Shown piece by piece: positions 11,133-22,249 of a stretch of DNA of 64,000 nucleotides. Each line of letters opens with the position of its first letter. The stretch's first letter is position 1. The DNA is from Camellia lanceoleosa (taxonomy: Eukaryota; Streptophyta; Magnoliopsida; Ericales; Theaceae): positions 75,699,217 to 75,763,216 of the forward strand of contig CM045762.1 of NCBI GenBank assembly GCA_025200525.1, given 5' to 3'. The notes beneath the pieces are model-generated. The model searched no databases, was not told the DNA's origin, and worked only from the letters and a program-made list of their open reading frames with translations. Made by a program: the position numbers and the translations under genes.

Positions 11133-12050
11133 TCACATTGGCTTGATTGGTGGTCTTCTTGCTTGTACTTCCATGATCCTTCTTAGGGCGGCGGCAGTCA
11201 GAAGCTCGATGTCCAGTCTTGCCACAGTTATAGCATTTTCCTCTGAACTTCTTGTTGCCATTGTTGATGCCTTGTTTAGGACCATCTCCAAGAACTTCCT
11301 CTTTTTGTTATGTGGTTTTTGAACTTGTTCAACCACATTAGCCTTGGACTCAATGGGATTTTTCCCATGCCTCTTGTCAGCCTTTCGGTTATCTTCCTCA
11401 ATTCTTAATCTTACAATTAACTCATCCATGGTCATCTCTTTGCGTTTATGTTTTAAATAATTTTTAAAATCTTTCCAAGCCGGTGGTAACTTTTCCACCA
11501 AAGCAGCGACTTGGAAAGATTCGCTAAGAGACATACCTTCTGAATGAATATCATGCAAAATTATCTGAAAATTTTGAACTTGAGATATTACCGTTTGGGA
11601 GTCAACCATTACAAAATCTAGAAATTTACCGACAACAAATTTCTTCGTGCCGGCATCTTCTGTTTTGTATTTCTTCTCCAAAGAATCCCACAATTCTTTT
11701 GCTGACTTCAGAGGACTGTATACATTATACAGCATGTTGTCAAGGCCATTGAGGATGTAGTTTCTGCATAAGAAATCTGAATGTTTCCAAGCATCTACAG
11801 CGGCAACAACTTGCCGATCACTCTCACCCTCTTTCAGTGCTGGAGCCTCTTCATGAAGAAACCGGGTCAAATTAAGAGTTGTAAGATAGAACAAAGATCT
11901 TCACGCCATCTCTTAAACTTCGATGCAAGTAAATTTTTCCGGTTTTTCTCCATGATTGATTGGTACATGAACATGGTTCTGAATAGGGACCGATGTTGGT
12001 GTAACAACAGGAGTACCACTGCCAGATGCAGTTTCAGTTGTAGTAGCCAT
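11133..12050 (-). pseudogene. Copia gag (capsid and nucleocapsid), broken
   Basis: The likely start is ATG at 12050 (MATTTETASGSGTP...), followed by an early frame break near 11935. The capsid-type body runs from 11894 (FYLTTLNLTRFLHEEAP through LPPAWKDFKNYLKHKRKEMT), matching the copia gag pattern. A one-base loss near 11296 throws the nucleocapsid out of frame; the alternative frame reads CYNCGKTGHRASDC, a complete CCHC zinc knuckle that binds RNA. Gag would form the particle that packages the RNA. At least two frameshifts make this copy non-functional as read. Confidence 0.85.
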
Positions 12051-12369
12051 AATTTCTGATTACAAAAATCAGGAAAAATTAAAACACAAATTAATTTTCT
12101 AGTTACTAAAACCAGAAAATAAAATATAACACAAAATAATTTTATTTTCCTTGTTACTAAAACAGGAAAAATAAAATACCAAAATAATTTTCTGTAATAC
12201 CAATTAATATTCTGAAATTGTTAATGACACCAGTATCGTACTACTAGTTGTCAAAGAAAAGAGACAGTATATTACTACTATCTGTCAAATAGCATAAATC
12301 ACTATTTGTTTTTCCAACCAGAATATTACTTTGAAAAACAGAAAATTAAATACAATGAAGATACCAAAA

Positions 12370-12385
12370 ACGAATCTGTCTTAAG
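12370..12385 (-). promoter_or_regulatory. Primer-site region complementary to the element's own LTR
   Basis: In the element direction the internal region begins, two bases after the 5' LTR, with CTTAAGACAGATTCGT. The LTR itself holds the exact reverse complement: on the plus strand CTTAAGACAGATTCGT occurs at 12672-12687 (and at 6507-6522 in the 3' LTR). The RNA could therefore pair with itself over 16 bases exactly where a tRNA primer normally binds. No TGGTATCAGAGC-type initiator-Met complement is present at this position. Self-priming as in yeast Tf1 is an inference. Confidence 0.7.
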
Positions 12386-12387
12386 AT

Positions 12388-13617
12388 TGTAGGGCAATCT
12401 TCACTGTATTTAAAAGATTTAATTCAATTGTGTACAAAACAACAATTTGAATTTAAAGAAATAAAGAAAAGAAGAGAATCTGTTTGATTACAAAAATCAA
12501 ACTTGAAATAAAATAAACAAATAAAAAAAAACAGATTTTATTTTGTTACTAAAACAAAATTAAAATCTGATCTACATAAATAAAAACAACACTGAAAATA
12601 AATTAAATAACTTACTTGGTTTAATTTCTTCGAATTATTTTCTGATCAAGTCCAGTGTTTAACACTGTGTCCTTAAGACAGATTCGTCCTCTCTACGGTG
12701 CTTTCAGAACTTGGACGTCTATCTCCCAGGATGAAATGATCTTATCAACAATTAAATGCAGCACTACAATTTAATTGTTCGTCGAACACACTAAGTGTTT
12801 ACACTCTTTCTTTCAGAAATAAAATGCAGCAATATGGCAGAGATTTAAAGCAGAGATGGAATACGAAAATTGGTGTTTCAAATCCAAATGGGAGGCTGGT
12901 CTATATATAGATGTATTGGTGACTTTTGGTTTTGAATTGAACAGGTATGAAACCTGTTGGTTTTGAACTTTGAACCTGTTAATTCAAACAGATAGCAAAA
13001 CGGGAAGTGCCTGTTTGGGTGTGCGAATACCAAACAAATTTATTTCGAAGGGCCTGTTTGGATGAGCATTAAATCCAAACTAATTTAATTGCATTTAAAA
13101 TCGGGAAGGGCCTGTTTGGATGAACAAAAATCCAAACCAGTTTATTTGAATTAAATTCAAATGTTTTTGGCCCAAAAGATTAGTATTGGGTCAACAAGCC
13201 AAACTCACCGATCGGACGGACGGCGCACAAGGTGGTGATTTTTGAGTCCAATGGGTCTAGCCCATTTTGCCCATAACCTCTCCCTCTAAAACACTTGGGT
13301 ACCCCTTGGGGCACACCCCAAGTACCAAACCCAAGCCTTATAAACCCTTTCAAAACCTCCCATCAAATCAATGTGGGACAAGCCTTATTCAAACCATAAG
13401 GAATTTCCACCAAAACTCCATTTCCATGGAGCACACTTTGGCTTCAATTTCCCATTCACTCGGTAATGGTTTTGAGCAACCAAATATACCACGTGAATCA
13501 CAACGCGGCATAGAACGCGTTACCACTTTGACCCGCGTAAATCGACGTATGGGGCCCACCTAAAAATTAGACCAAACTTAAGATAAAATTCTGGTTAATT
13601 TATAACCATTTCCAACA
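12388..13617 (-). repeat. 5' LTR of the copia element
   Basis: 1230 bp, TGTAGGGC...TCCAACA. It contains the TATA box (12901-12909), a possible hairpin CAGTGTTTAACACTG at 12653-12667, and next to it the segment 12672-12687 that is complementary to the primer-site region. A duplicated unit around GGGCCTGTTTGGATGA near 13045-13120 makes it longer than the 3' LTR. Confidence 0.93.
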
Positions 13618-13695
13618 AGTCTAACCAAATAGTTTCCACCACCACAATGTTAGATCCTCAATTAACAGTGATAATGTTATCAACAAAAAAAGAAT

Positions 13696-14816
13696 TTTTT
13701 ACACTTTCTACTCTTAAACTATCGTTAAATTATTTACTTAATCCCTGAACTATCGATTGAGTCTACTTAATCCCTAAGTATATAAATCAAAGTCTATTTA
13801 GTCCTAAAACTATCGATTGAATCTATTAAATTTCTAAAATATTTAATTCAAACCTATTTAATTCTTGAAAGAATTATAAAAATAAAATATAAGTCCGTAC
13901 GTATTATTTACAAATACACCTCATGAGATTTGCTTAAAATACAAATTGGCCCTTATGGTTTGAAAAATTACAAATACCCCTTATTACAATTTTTTATTTA
14001 ATAGAATTAACTAAAAAAATAAAATTCATAATTACTCTCCTATATAATAATAAAATTACCTAAATTATTAATTGAAACATATTTTTAACATCATTAAAAA
14101 TATTAATTGACTTAATGATTTATTAATTTACCCTACTATAAATTAGTAAAAGACTTTAGCTAGTAAAAAGTTTATTTCAAAAAAAATTTAAATTTATATT
14201 GTCTATGAAAAGTGGGTGTCAATTATTATGATAAATTTTCTTTATAAATGCAAGTGTAATTATTTATAAAATGTTCATCCTTATCTTCTATAAAAATGAC
14301 TACATAGTTGCATTTATCTAGTATTATATTTCAGATTTTATTTATAATTTATAATTGATTATTTTTTAGTTTTTTGCTAAGCTCTCTTTTAATGTGAGAT
14401 TACAAAATGTTCTAAAACATTTTAAATTATATATAATTCTACTTTTTCGGTATATCTAATACTCATATAATTTTATTGGTAAGACTAAAAAATCAGACTA
14501 TAGTACTAATTTAAATACACAACGAAATGAAACACTTTTAAAGAAAAAAAATTAAGATTTTTCTATAATAAAATCTTAATTAGGTAAGGCCTTTTATTAA
14601 TTTATAATATTTGTGGACATATATTTTATTTTTATAATACTTTCAGAGATTAAATATAGTTGAATTAAATATTTTAGGGACTTAATATATTCAATCGATA
14701 GTTTAAGAATTAAATAAATTTTAATTTATATACTTTAGGAACTAAGTAGGTTCAATCGACAGTTTAGGAATTAAATAGACAATTTAATAATAATTTAAGA
14801 ATAACAAGTGTAATAA
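13696..14816. mobile_element. 1.1-kb element with long inverted repeats
   Basis: The left arm (about 13696-13890) and right arm (about 14620-14816) are inverted copies. The left starts TTTTTACACTTTCTACTC and the right, read in reverse, TTTATTACACTTGTTATTC. Both arms contain three spaced copies of an AACTATCGATTGA-like unit followed by TTAATCCCTAA-like sequence, and both continue into TATAAAAATAAAATATA. The middle has no open reading frame. The long inverted repeats with internal subrepeats suggest a non-autonomous DNA transposon (Mutator-like or a foldback element); no target duplication is certain. Confidence 0.7.
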
Positions 14817-15157
14817 ACCCCGCCAAAAAAAACAAAAAAAAAATACTCGTAATAAATAAAATCTCCAATAATGTGAACCAATGCAAGTGTCCATCAAAAT
14901 TTTAAAAGCCAAAACTACTACCTTATAGGCAAAGATCCCATAAATCTGGCATGCAAATAATTGAGGAAGCTAAATTAATTTAACATTTAGAGAACCTGTT
15001 AGAGTTATAAAAAATAAAACTAATAGCTATTTTACTAAACAAGTCTAATTTGAAGAGACCATAGAATTGTTCTAATGGCATGGACCAACCTCATTACATT
15101 TTAGGGGTGCTATCTTGTTAATATTTTAAACTTCTAGTAGCTCCAAAAACAACATAT
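14817..15157. other. Intergenic, nothing recognised
   Basis: About 340 bp of AT-rich sequence with no reading frame, repeat partner or motif that could be recognised. Confidence 0.5.
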
Positions 15158-15162
15158 GATAT

Positions 15163-15900
15163 TGTTATTGTCGAAAAATATTCCCGGTAAATTGATTAAT
15201 TTAATTAAATATCAAAAACGAGATTCAATATTCAATAAATAAAAACCAAGTAACAGAAAATACTTACAGTATTGTAAACCAAAAACAAAATAAATAACAG
15301 ATATGTGATTGAGGCTAGTGTTTCGACACTGTGTCATTAAGACATAAATTCACCCTCTCCACTGGTGCTTGAAATTTACGGACGTCCTGTCTCCAAAATA
15401 CAAAACATTCACCTACACACATAAGTAGCACTACAATTTATGTGTATTGCGAACCAAATATGTGGTTTTCTAATGAGAGATTGCATTGCCCTTATATACT
15501 TCACAAGCCGTAGCAAGCAACAGTCACTTATGTGATTGTTCTGTCAAGGTAGGCGACCGTTGGACCAAGATTTGAAAAATTGAAATTCAGTTATATATAT
15601 ATATATTTTTTCCAATGCTGGTTTTTCCAAAAATTATAAGTATCAACCCAACCCAACCCACACCCGCCCGTGTGTGTTTTGGATTGAGCCTACCTCGGTC
15701 CATAATTCCCCTCATAAAGTTTATATTCAGGAGTCGATTTCTTATTCATTCATTAATGGTTTTAACAACCATACAACATACTCTTGTTCACCACACAACA
15801 AGAAATAAAATTGCTACGTTGACCCACCTAAAATAATGTGTGGGTCCTACATTAATTAAAGCTCAAAATATTAATGGTTTAAAACCATTTTTCTTCAACA
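15163..15900 (-). mobile_element. 738-bp solo LTR with GATAT target duplication
   Basis: Begins TGTTATTGTCG and ends TTCTTCAACA; GATAT is directly outside both ends (15158-15162 and 15901-15905). It keeps the architecture of the copia LTR at 12388-13617: a TATATAAG-like box in the minus direction near 15489, the hairpin TAGTGTTTCGACACT, the neighbouring CATTAAGACATAAATTC, and the late block on CCATTTTTCTTCAACA. It is a diverged family member. The reading frame at 15615-15836 is LTR sequence. Confidence 0.88.
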
Positions 15901-15905
15901 GATAT

Positions 15906-17242
15906 AGGGATTAAATTATTTCTTCATGCATATATCCATATATATATATATTTAAAAAATAAAATGTTATTTATAAATAGATTTTTATGATATTTTCTTA
16001 CTTGTATTTATTAACACAGACCCAATTATCTAAAGATTAGAAAAATTTATAAGAAACATATTTGTGTACTCAAAGGAAAAAGTTAGAGAGCCCAAAAATG
16101 GAGTATATGTAATGCGATTCATACTCAGAATGGATGTAATCAAACAATTTTTGAGTAACTTTTTTTAACTCCTTAATATTAATGATGGTTTTAACAAGAG
16201 GAACTAATGATGATATTTCATTACATGATGAAATACTAAAGAAATATAGAAGTAGCATACTATGAAATGAGTTGGAGATGGAGTGACCCTTGACGCAATT
16301 ACAAGTTCTTGCTACTATATAAAATTTAATAAAGTTGGATGAAAATTATCACTCATGATTCATGTAATTAAATAAGTTCTGTTTACATCGAACTAGACGA
16401 TTATCACGTGGATAAAGTGGAGGTTCATCGTATTATTGTCAAGGTTATACCTTGTTCTCTGCGTTTTGAATTTTTAATTTCTTTGCTTAATTGGCTGGAG
16501 CAGGTTAATCTGTTTTTATTTGATTCCCACTTGGGACTATCAAAATACTAATACTCGAAACATTTTTTTTTATTTATAAAATCCTATGCACCATTTATTG
16601 TGCATGTCTCTGCCTTTCTTTTTTTCAAAAAACATACTTTGTCGGTTGAACAATCAACCTTTTGCCCTATTATTAATGAAAAATGTTAAATAATCAGCCA
16701 ATATTAAAAAATGTGCAAAATGTATATAAAAATATATAAAATTGATTTATAATATATGTAAAGTGTATTGAAATTGTAAATATTTTGACATTCCGTACAT
16801 ACTATTGGGAGTCTTTATTTGGATTGGACTTATCTGAACTTCAAATTTATACTTAACCGTTATTTTCAAATTTATAGGGCTATCACAAATCTCATTTCAA
16901 TGATTCGAACTATTCATTTTGTAGAAACCTCCGCGTAGATTGTTCATGAAAAAAATTAAGTTTAATTCAATAATAGTAATCTTTTTATTTTATGGCGTTT
17001 GTCTCAAAAACAAATTAGCATGACATTTCATTAATTGGAACGTAAATACAAAAATACACTTGTCGTCTAAATTTTTTGAAAACAAATGCGATAAAACGAA
17101 AATATTACAATTATCATAATAATTTAATTTTTTTTTATAGATAATATACATACAAAATGAACGATTTGAATAGACCAATGATAGATCCCACGAGTCCATA
17201 TATGCATGACGATCAAATTTAAATTTAAACTTGAGAAAAGAG
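15906..17242. other. AT-rich intergenic DNA, nothing recognised
   Basis: Contains a short AT run near 15936-15950. The longest reading frame (16070-16258, minus) is low in complexity and not recognisable. No repeat structure shared with the rest of the window was found. Confidence 0.5.
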
Positions 17243-17560
17243 TTTTGTTAACAAGTGCCTTGAGGATGCATTAAATCATCTTAACTATTTCCACTATTAT
17301 AGAAGATAGGAAAAGTTATAAATGTGTCTTTCTAGAAACTAAAATAAACTTTTCTCCAATTCTCTCTATTTCAACATTTTTACCTTTCAAATGTAGTTAA
17401 TTTATTTTTCAAATATTTTTTTAATCATAAAACTAAATGCATTTATGTTTAAATGAAATTTCATTTTTTTTTTAAATTTAAATGTCCTCTATTTTCAATC
17501 ATAATTAAATTATATTGTGTAAAAAAATAAATCTAAAAATTAAAAAAAATAAAGAAAAGT
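17243..17560. repeat. Left inverted arm of a DNA element split by a retrotransposon
   Basis: This arm begins TTTTGTTAACAAGTGCC and continues with CTATTATAGAAGATAG and CAATTCTCTCTATTTCAAC. The reverse complement of 23254-23813 has the same series in the same order. Together the arms form an element of roughly 0.9 kb once the LTR retrotransposon between them is removed. The long AT-rich inverted repeats suggest a foldback or Mutator-like MITE. No target duplication could be confirmed. Confidence 0.75.
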
Positions 17561-18595
17561 TGAAAAATCTAGAAATCCCTTAGATGTTCATTTGTGATTA
17601 TGTATCAATTTTAAGCAGTATATAACAATCCCAATTAAACAATCAAGAAAAATCGACACAATAATTTTACATGAAAAAAGCACAATTAGAGCACCTCCAA
17701 CTGTGACAAAAAACCATGGGAACAGCCGCAAAACAATCCACTAAAAAGATATACAGGAATTACACAGGTATACTCTCAATTATCTAGCGAATCCACACTC
17801 GAATTGAACCAACCCCTATGTGCCTCTTCCAACCTCGTCTTCACCTCGGAATTGTCTTGACGATGAGCCACTCAAGAATCCACCAAAGCTTCAGGCTCGA
17901 ATTCTTCAGAATCCACCGAAGAACAACTCTCTCTTTTTTATAGAATGAACAAACAAACCTTTGATGTATTCTTCTTAACCCATGAGTTGAATACTCAATT
18001 AAACATCAAAGAAAACTAGCAAAATATCCTCAGATATAAACCCTAGAACCCAAGAAGAAGATCTAGAGAAGTTAGTAAAGTTTTGAAAGAAAACCGACTA
18101 CTTATAGAAATTCAAAGTAATCCTAGTTTTGGAAGAAAACCAATTCCTTATAGAAATCCAGATTTTGAAACTCGCTCGAGCGAAACTTCTCTCGCTCGAG
18201 CGAGAACCTTAACTCGCGTGATTTCCACTAGTGTCTTTGCTCTAGCCACGAACCGTTCACTCGAGTGAACAATGAGCTCTTTTAGGTTTTTGTATAGATG
18301 CAATCCTTCGCTCGAGCAAGGACTTCTTCGCTCGAGCGAGCAAGGGCGGACAGCCAACTTTGAATGCAATTTTGCATTATGCTTTGGGCGCGAGCTGACC
18401 GGGCAGCTCGACCCCTGTCATAATCAGCGAAGTGGCAATCTTGAAAGTATTAACATCACAAACTTCTCTGCAAGGCTCGATTCGGGTTGGATTCATATCT
18501 AATAAACTCGTAGCCTCATTGAAATAAAAGTGCAAAAACAAATATAACTGAAAAGAGTTTTATCAAACGAGATTGCCAATAATAAAAACCTAACA
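17561..18595 (-). repeat. 3' LTR of the gag-only element
   Basis: TGAAAAATCTAG to CCTAACA, 1035 bp. It carries the GCTCGAGCGAG array at about 18170-18345. It differs from the 5' LTR by scattered substitutions and by a block near 18430 (GGCAATCTTGAAAG) that the 5' LTR lacks, so the insertion is older than the copia element at 6226. Reading frames at 18083-18502 are LTR sequence. Confidence 0.9.
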
Positions 18596-20094
18596 ATCTC
18601 CCTCTTTGGCAATGCCGTGACAAAACACACCTAACAAATAAAATTCTAAACACCCCAACCCATTACAGCCAACAAAAAATAAACTTCTTTCTGACAGTCA
18701 AAATCTGCAAAACAACTATTAATGCCACAACGGTCAAGATCTGCAAAACAACTATTAATGTCACAATCTCCAAAATAACTATTAGTCCCACAAGTGTAAA
18801 AAAAATAATAAACATATGACTAGATTATCTTGAAGCATGAGATAAAACATGAATAGATGGAAATTGGAGATTTTAAGAACATGTAGCATGAAAACATGAA
18901 AACTAAGACACATGCACCTAACAACATTTCTCCCCCTTTTTGTCACGAATTGATGAAGGAAGCTCAAACAACTACAGTAAAAGCATAAAACACACAAGCA
19001 ATGAGATGATAACAATTAACCAAACTCCTCCTCATTAAAAGCAACCACAAACACTGAAAATAGTAAACAAGAAGAAAACGACAAAAATAATATGGTGAAG
19101 CAAGCAAGAAATCTCAGATTTGTACCTTAGAACACACAAGATTATCTAAGAAATACAATTACTTGAAAACACAATATCCACAGTCTATAGAAGATTCCTC
19201 ATGAAAGAATGTGATGCATTATGTAAAAAGCATAGATTCCATGATAAAAGTGTGTGTGTGACTCTTGGAGTTCGACAAACACAAGATTTAAATCCTAGCA
19301 GTGATCTGAAAGCTGGATCTCTGACAAGAGAATCTAAGCACAACGAAGGAAAGTCAAACCACTAGGAATCAAGGAGTATTTGTTGAGTAATAGCGGAGGC
19401 TCCCCCTCAATCAATGAATCCTTTATTTTTTTTCCTTTTTTTTTTCACATCTTTTTTTTTTCTTTCTTTTGCACATCTTTTTTTTTTTTTTTTTTTCTTT
19501 CTTTTGCACATTCATTGGTGGCTGACACGCTCAAGAGTATGAAAACCAAACCAGAGAAGCATGGATATAATAAAGATGACCTGGTTGGTGACTCTAAGGT
19601 AGCCTTTTCCTCATGCCAGGACTACAAAGAACAGAGAGGAAAGCCGTGGAGATGCAAAAAGATGAAAGGTGGTTAAGAGACTCAACATCACCCATGATAT
19701 GCTAGTATAGGTCAATTCCTCTAGAAAAGCAAAAGACACAATGCCAGAAGTTCATAACGAAAAATGATCACTAAGGCGGAAGACTCCAAAATTTGCTAAT
19801 CCAAGAGTGTGTACAGAATGAGACATACTAATCAAAGAACATACACTTCGAAATGAGTAATGACCACAGAAAGCATACACATATTAACATGTACTGGATA
19901 TTCTCATCAATTCATATGCACCAAGGACTTCTCAAAAAAAATTTCAAGCTTGTAAAACCATACTAAGAAAATCTTTTTGGATTTTTTTTTCTTTTCTAAA
20001 ATAAAGCAAGACAAAAAACGAACATGCACACATTTATTCTCATTAAATGATACCACACATTAGATGACCCAAAAACTAGAAACGAATAAATAAA
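18596..20094 (-). other. 3' internal region of the gag-only element, no pol
   Basis: About 1.5 kb between gag and the 3' LTR. It begins with the polypurine tract (plus strand ATCTCCCTCTTTGGC at 18596-18610). Two further C-rich tracts (TCTCCCCCTTTTTG near 18930 and CTCCCCCTC near 19402) resemble polypurine tracts in reverse. Long T runs lie at 19430-19500. No protease, integrase or reverse transcriptase motif is readable in any frame, so pol has been lost or never belonged to this element. Confidence 0.65.
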
Positions 20095-22173
20095 TTAACG
20101 CAAGTCAAGTTTTCTCACCCAAACCACTTTAGTATAAACAAAGTTGTGAGCATTGCGGTTCTTGGGTAGTGTCTTGACGTTGTAGTTCCCTTTCTCTTCA
20201 ATGGGAACTAGTCTCAACTTGGTTTCCAACTTCCTATTTCTAGGTCTAGGCAAATACAAACTCGCTCCAAGTTTGGTCTCAAACTGATCAAAATAACGAG
20301 ATCTAATAAGACCTTTAACCTCATTACTACCAATGAAGTGCCTCCTACCCCACGAGATGTTGGAATTTCTTCCATCTCTATCAAACACTCTCCCATGCAA
20401 CTTATAATAATAAGGGCGAATATGACCATGTATACCACAATGATGACAAATAAAAACAAGGTGTACCTTCTTTTCTTTTACCTTACCAACTCTAGGAAGT
20501 TTGAGAAGTCTATCCTTATGTTGAATTTTTTGATCTCCCTTTCCTTGAGTTCTTGTATCATGAGATGTAAATGCACTTTGTTTTTGCTCTTTGTTATCAC
20601 CAAAGCCAATGCCACTCTTGTCACAACACATTTGTTGAGACCCAATGATATCCTCCAAAGTCTTTGATCCTTTGTTCCAAAGACCAATGGTAGCCATAGC
20701 ACACTTGACCTCTTCCTCTTCTTGATCATTAGTTCTTCCAAAGCAACTTGAGACATCTCGAGAGATTTAATCTTTTTTTCATATGTTGCATAGATTTGTT
20801 GTAGCTCATTCCTCTCTGTCTCACAAGTCAAGAGTTTTGCACAAAGAGCTTGTTGATCATTAGCTATCTTGATGGCATCAATCCTAGCCTCGGAAATCTC
20901 CTCCTTTAGTTTGATATTCTCACTTTCACATGCTTTGAGTTTCATAGTGAGTTTGCTATTCAATTTGGATAAATTAAGAGATTCCTTATACAACTTTTCA
21001 TAAGCTTGCTCAAGCTCTTCATCATCACTTCCCGAGAATTCATCATCAGTGGCATTCTCAACCAGCCTCTTCGGATACTCTGTTCGTCCTTCAGTTTTGG
21101 AAGCCACCATGAAAGCAAGGAATTGTTTGTGTCCCTCTTTGCCTTGACCTTCGTTGTCACTTTCATCTTCATCAGATTCTGATTCATTATCCCAAGTGAT
21201 GGTGAGGGCTTTCTTCTTCATCAAACGAGTGGGGCATTCTGAAGCAAAGTGGCCAAATCCTCGGCATTCATAGCATTGGACTCTTTCTGAGTTCCCTTGT
21301 ATCTTTCCTTTCTCCTTCTTGGCTATAGAATTAATTTTGAGTTTATTTTTGCCTTTAGATTTATGAGTATGAGTAGATTCCAAAAGATTAGGATTCTTTT
21401 TCAAAAAAGATTTTTTAAATTGTTTAACAAAAGCAGCCGTAATCTTGGAATCTATCTTACAATCCTCATCAGAATCCTCTCCAACTCTATAAGCACTACT
21501 AAAAGCAATAGCATCTTTTTGTTTCTTTTTAAAATTCCTATGTGCCTCATAAGTTTGGAGATTTCCAACCAAGTGATCCAGCTTGAGGTTGTCAACATCT
21601 TGAGCCTCCTTAATAGCCGTAACTTTTGATTGGAACCGATCGGGCAAGGATCTCAAAATTTTTCCCACAACTTTGGATTCTGGTATTTTTTTCACCTAAA
21701 TTAAAGCTAGAATTTACAATGTCACTCAACTTTGCATAAAATTCATCAAAGGTCTCACTATCTTTCATTAAAAGGTTTTCGAAACTAGACATGAGCCTTT
21801 GAAGTTTTGAGCGTTTAACAGAAGGAGTGCCCTCATAAATAGTTTGTAAGATATCCCAAGCCTCTTTTGCGACTTCACAATTGCAAATTCGACTAAACTC
21901 TTCAAGTGTGACAGCGCAAAAGAGAGAATTGATAGCTTTACTATTCCAGCTACTATTTTGGTAATCAATTGTGTCCCACTTATCAATTGGTTTGGGGAAA
22001 GTTACTCCATCAACGGTAATCGTTGATTCAGTCCACCCATACATGATAGATTGCCAAACTTTTTCATCAATAGATTTTAAAAACGATCTCATTCGAACTT
22101 TCCAAAAAAAATAATTGGATCCGTCAAGTAGGGGTGGTCAAACCATAGAATTTTCCTCACGAATTGTATCCAT
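20095..22173 (-). pseudogene. Copia-type gag with zinc knuckles, broken
   Basis: The likely start is ATG at 22173 (MDTIREENSMV), with an in-frame TGA at codon 12. The N-terminal capsid region reads PPLLDGSNYFFWKVRMRSFL and continues with EVAKEAWDILQTIYEGT, the UBN2-type gag pattern. A slip in an A-run near 21690 changes frame. The next frame has LRSLPDRFQSKVTAIKE, a complete CCHC knuckle (CYECRGFGHFASEC), an acidic stretch and a long coiled-coil-like segment. After another shift near 20700 a second knuckle-like motif reads CHHCGIHGHIRPYY, with the last Cys replaced. Gag would package RNA. Two frameshifts and one stop inactivate it. Confidence 0.85.
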
Positions 22174-22229
22174 TATCACAAATCAAACAAGATCTCGCTC
22201 TAATAGATTTGTAAAACAAAAAAATAGAG

Positions 22230-22249
22230 CGACCCGCTCTGATACTAAT
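22230..22249 (-). promoter_or_regulatory. Initiator-Met tRNA primer-binding site
   Basis: The plus strand GACCCGCTCTGATACTAAT precedes the 5' LTR, which is ATTAGTATCAGAGCGGGTC in the element direction. TATCAGAGC is the standard complement of the 3' end of plant initiator-Met tRNA and marks the priming site for minus-strand DNA. Confidence 0.85.

Larger units (their letters stand above)
6226..13617 (-). mobile_element. Complete Ty1/copia retrotransposon with frameshifted gag-pol
   Basis: A 7392-bp element on the minus strand. LTRs are 6226-7429 (3' LTR) and 12388-13617 (5' LTR), both bounded TG...CA. AGTCT lies directly outside both ends (6221-6225 and 13618-13622), a perfect 5-bp target duplication. 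Order in the element's own direction is 5' LTR, gag with zinc knuckle, protease, integrase, reverse transcriptase, RNase H, polypurine tract, 3' LTR; integrase before reverse transcriptase defines the copia superfamily. Several one-base frameshifts break gag-pol, although the LTRs are nearly identical. The primer-site position is not the usual initiator-Met tRNA complement (see 12370-12385). The autonomous parent must lie elsewhere, or some frameshifts are sequencing errors. Confidence 0.95.

Noticed and set aside
16070..16258. 62-codon minus-strand frame
   Set aside because: Short, AT-rich, no recognisable domain, no splice or promoter context.
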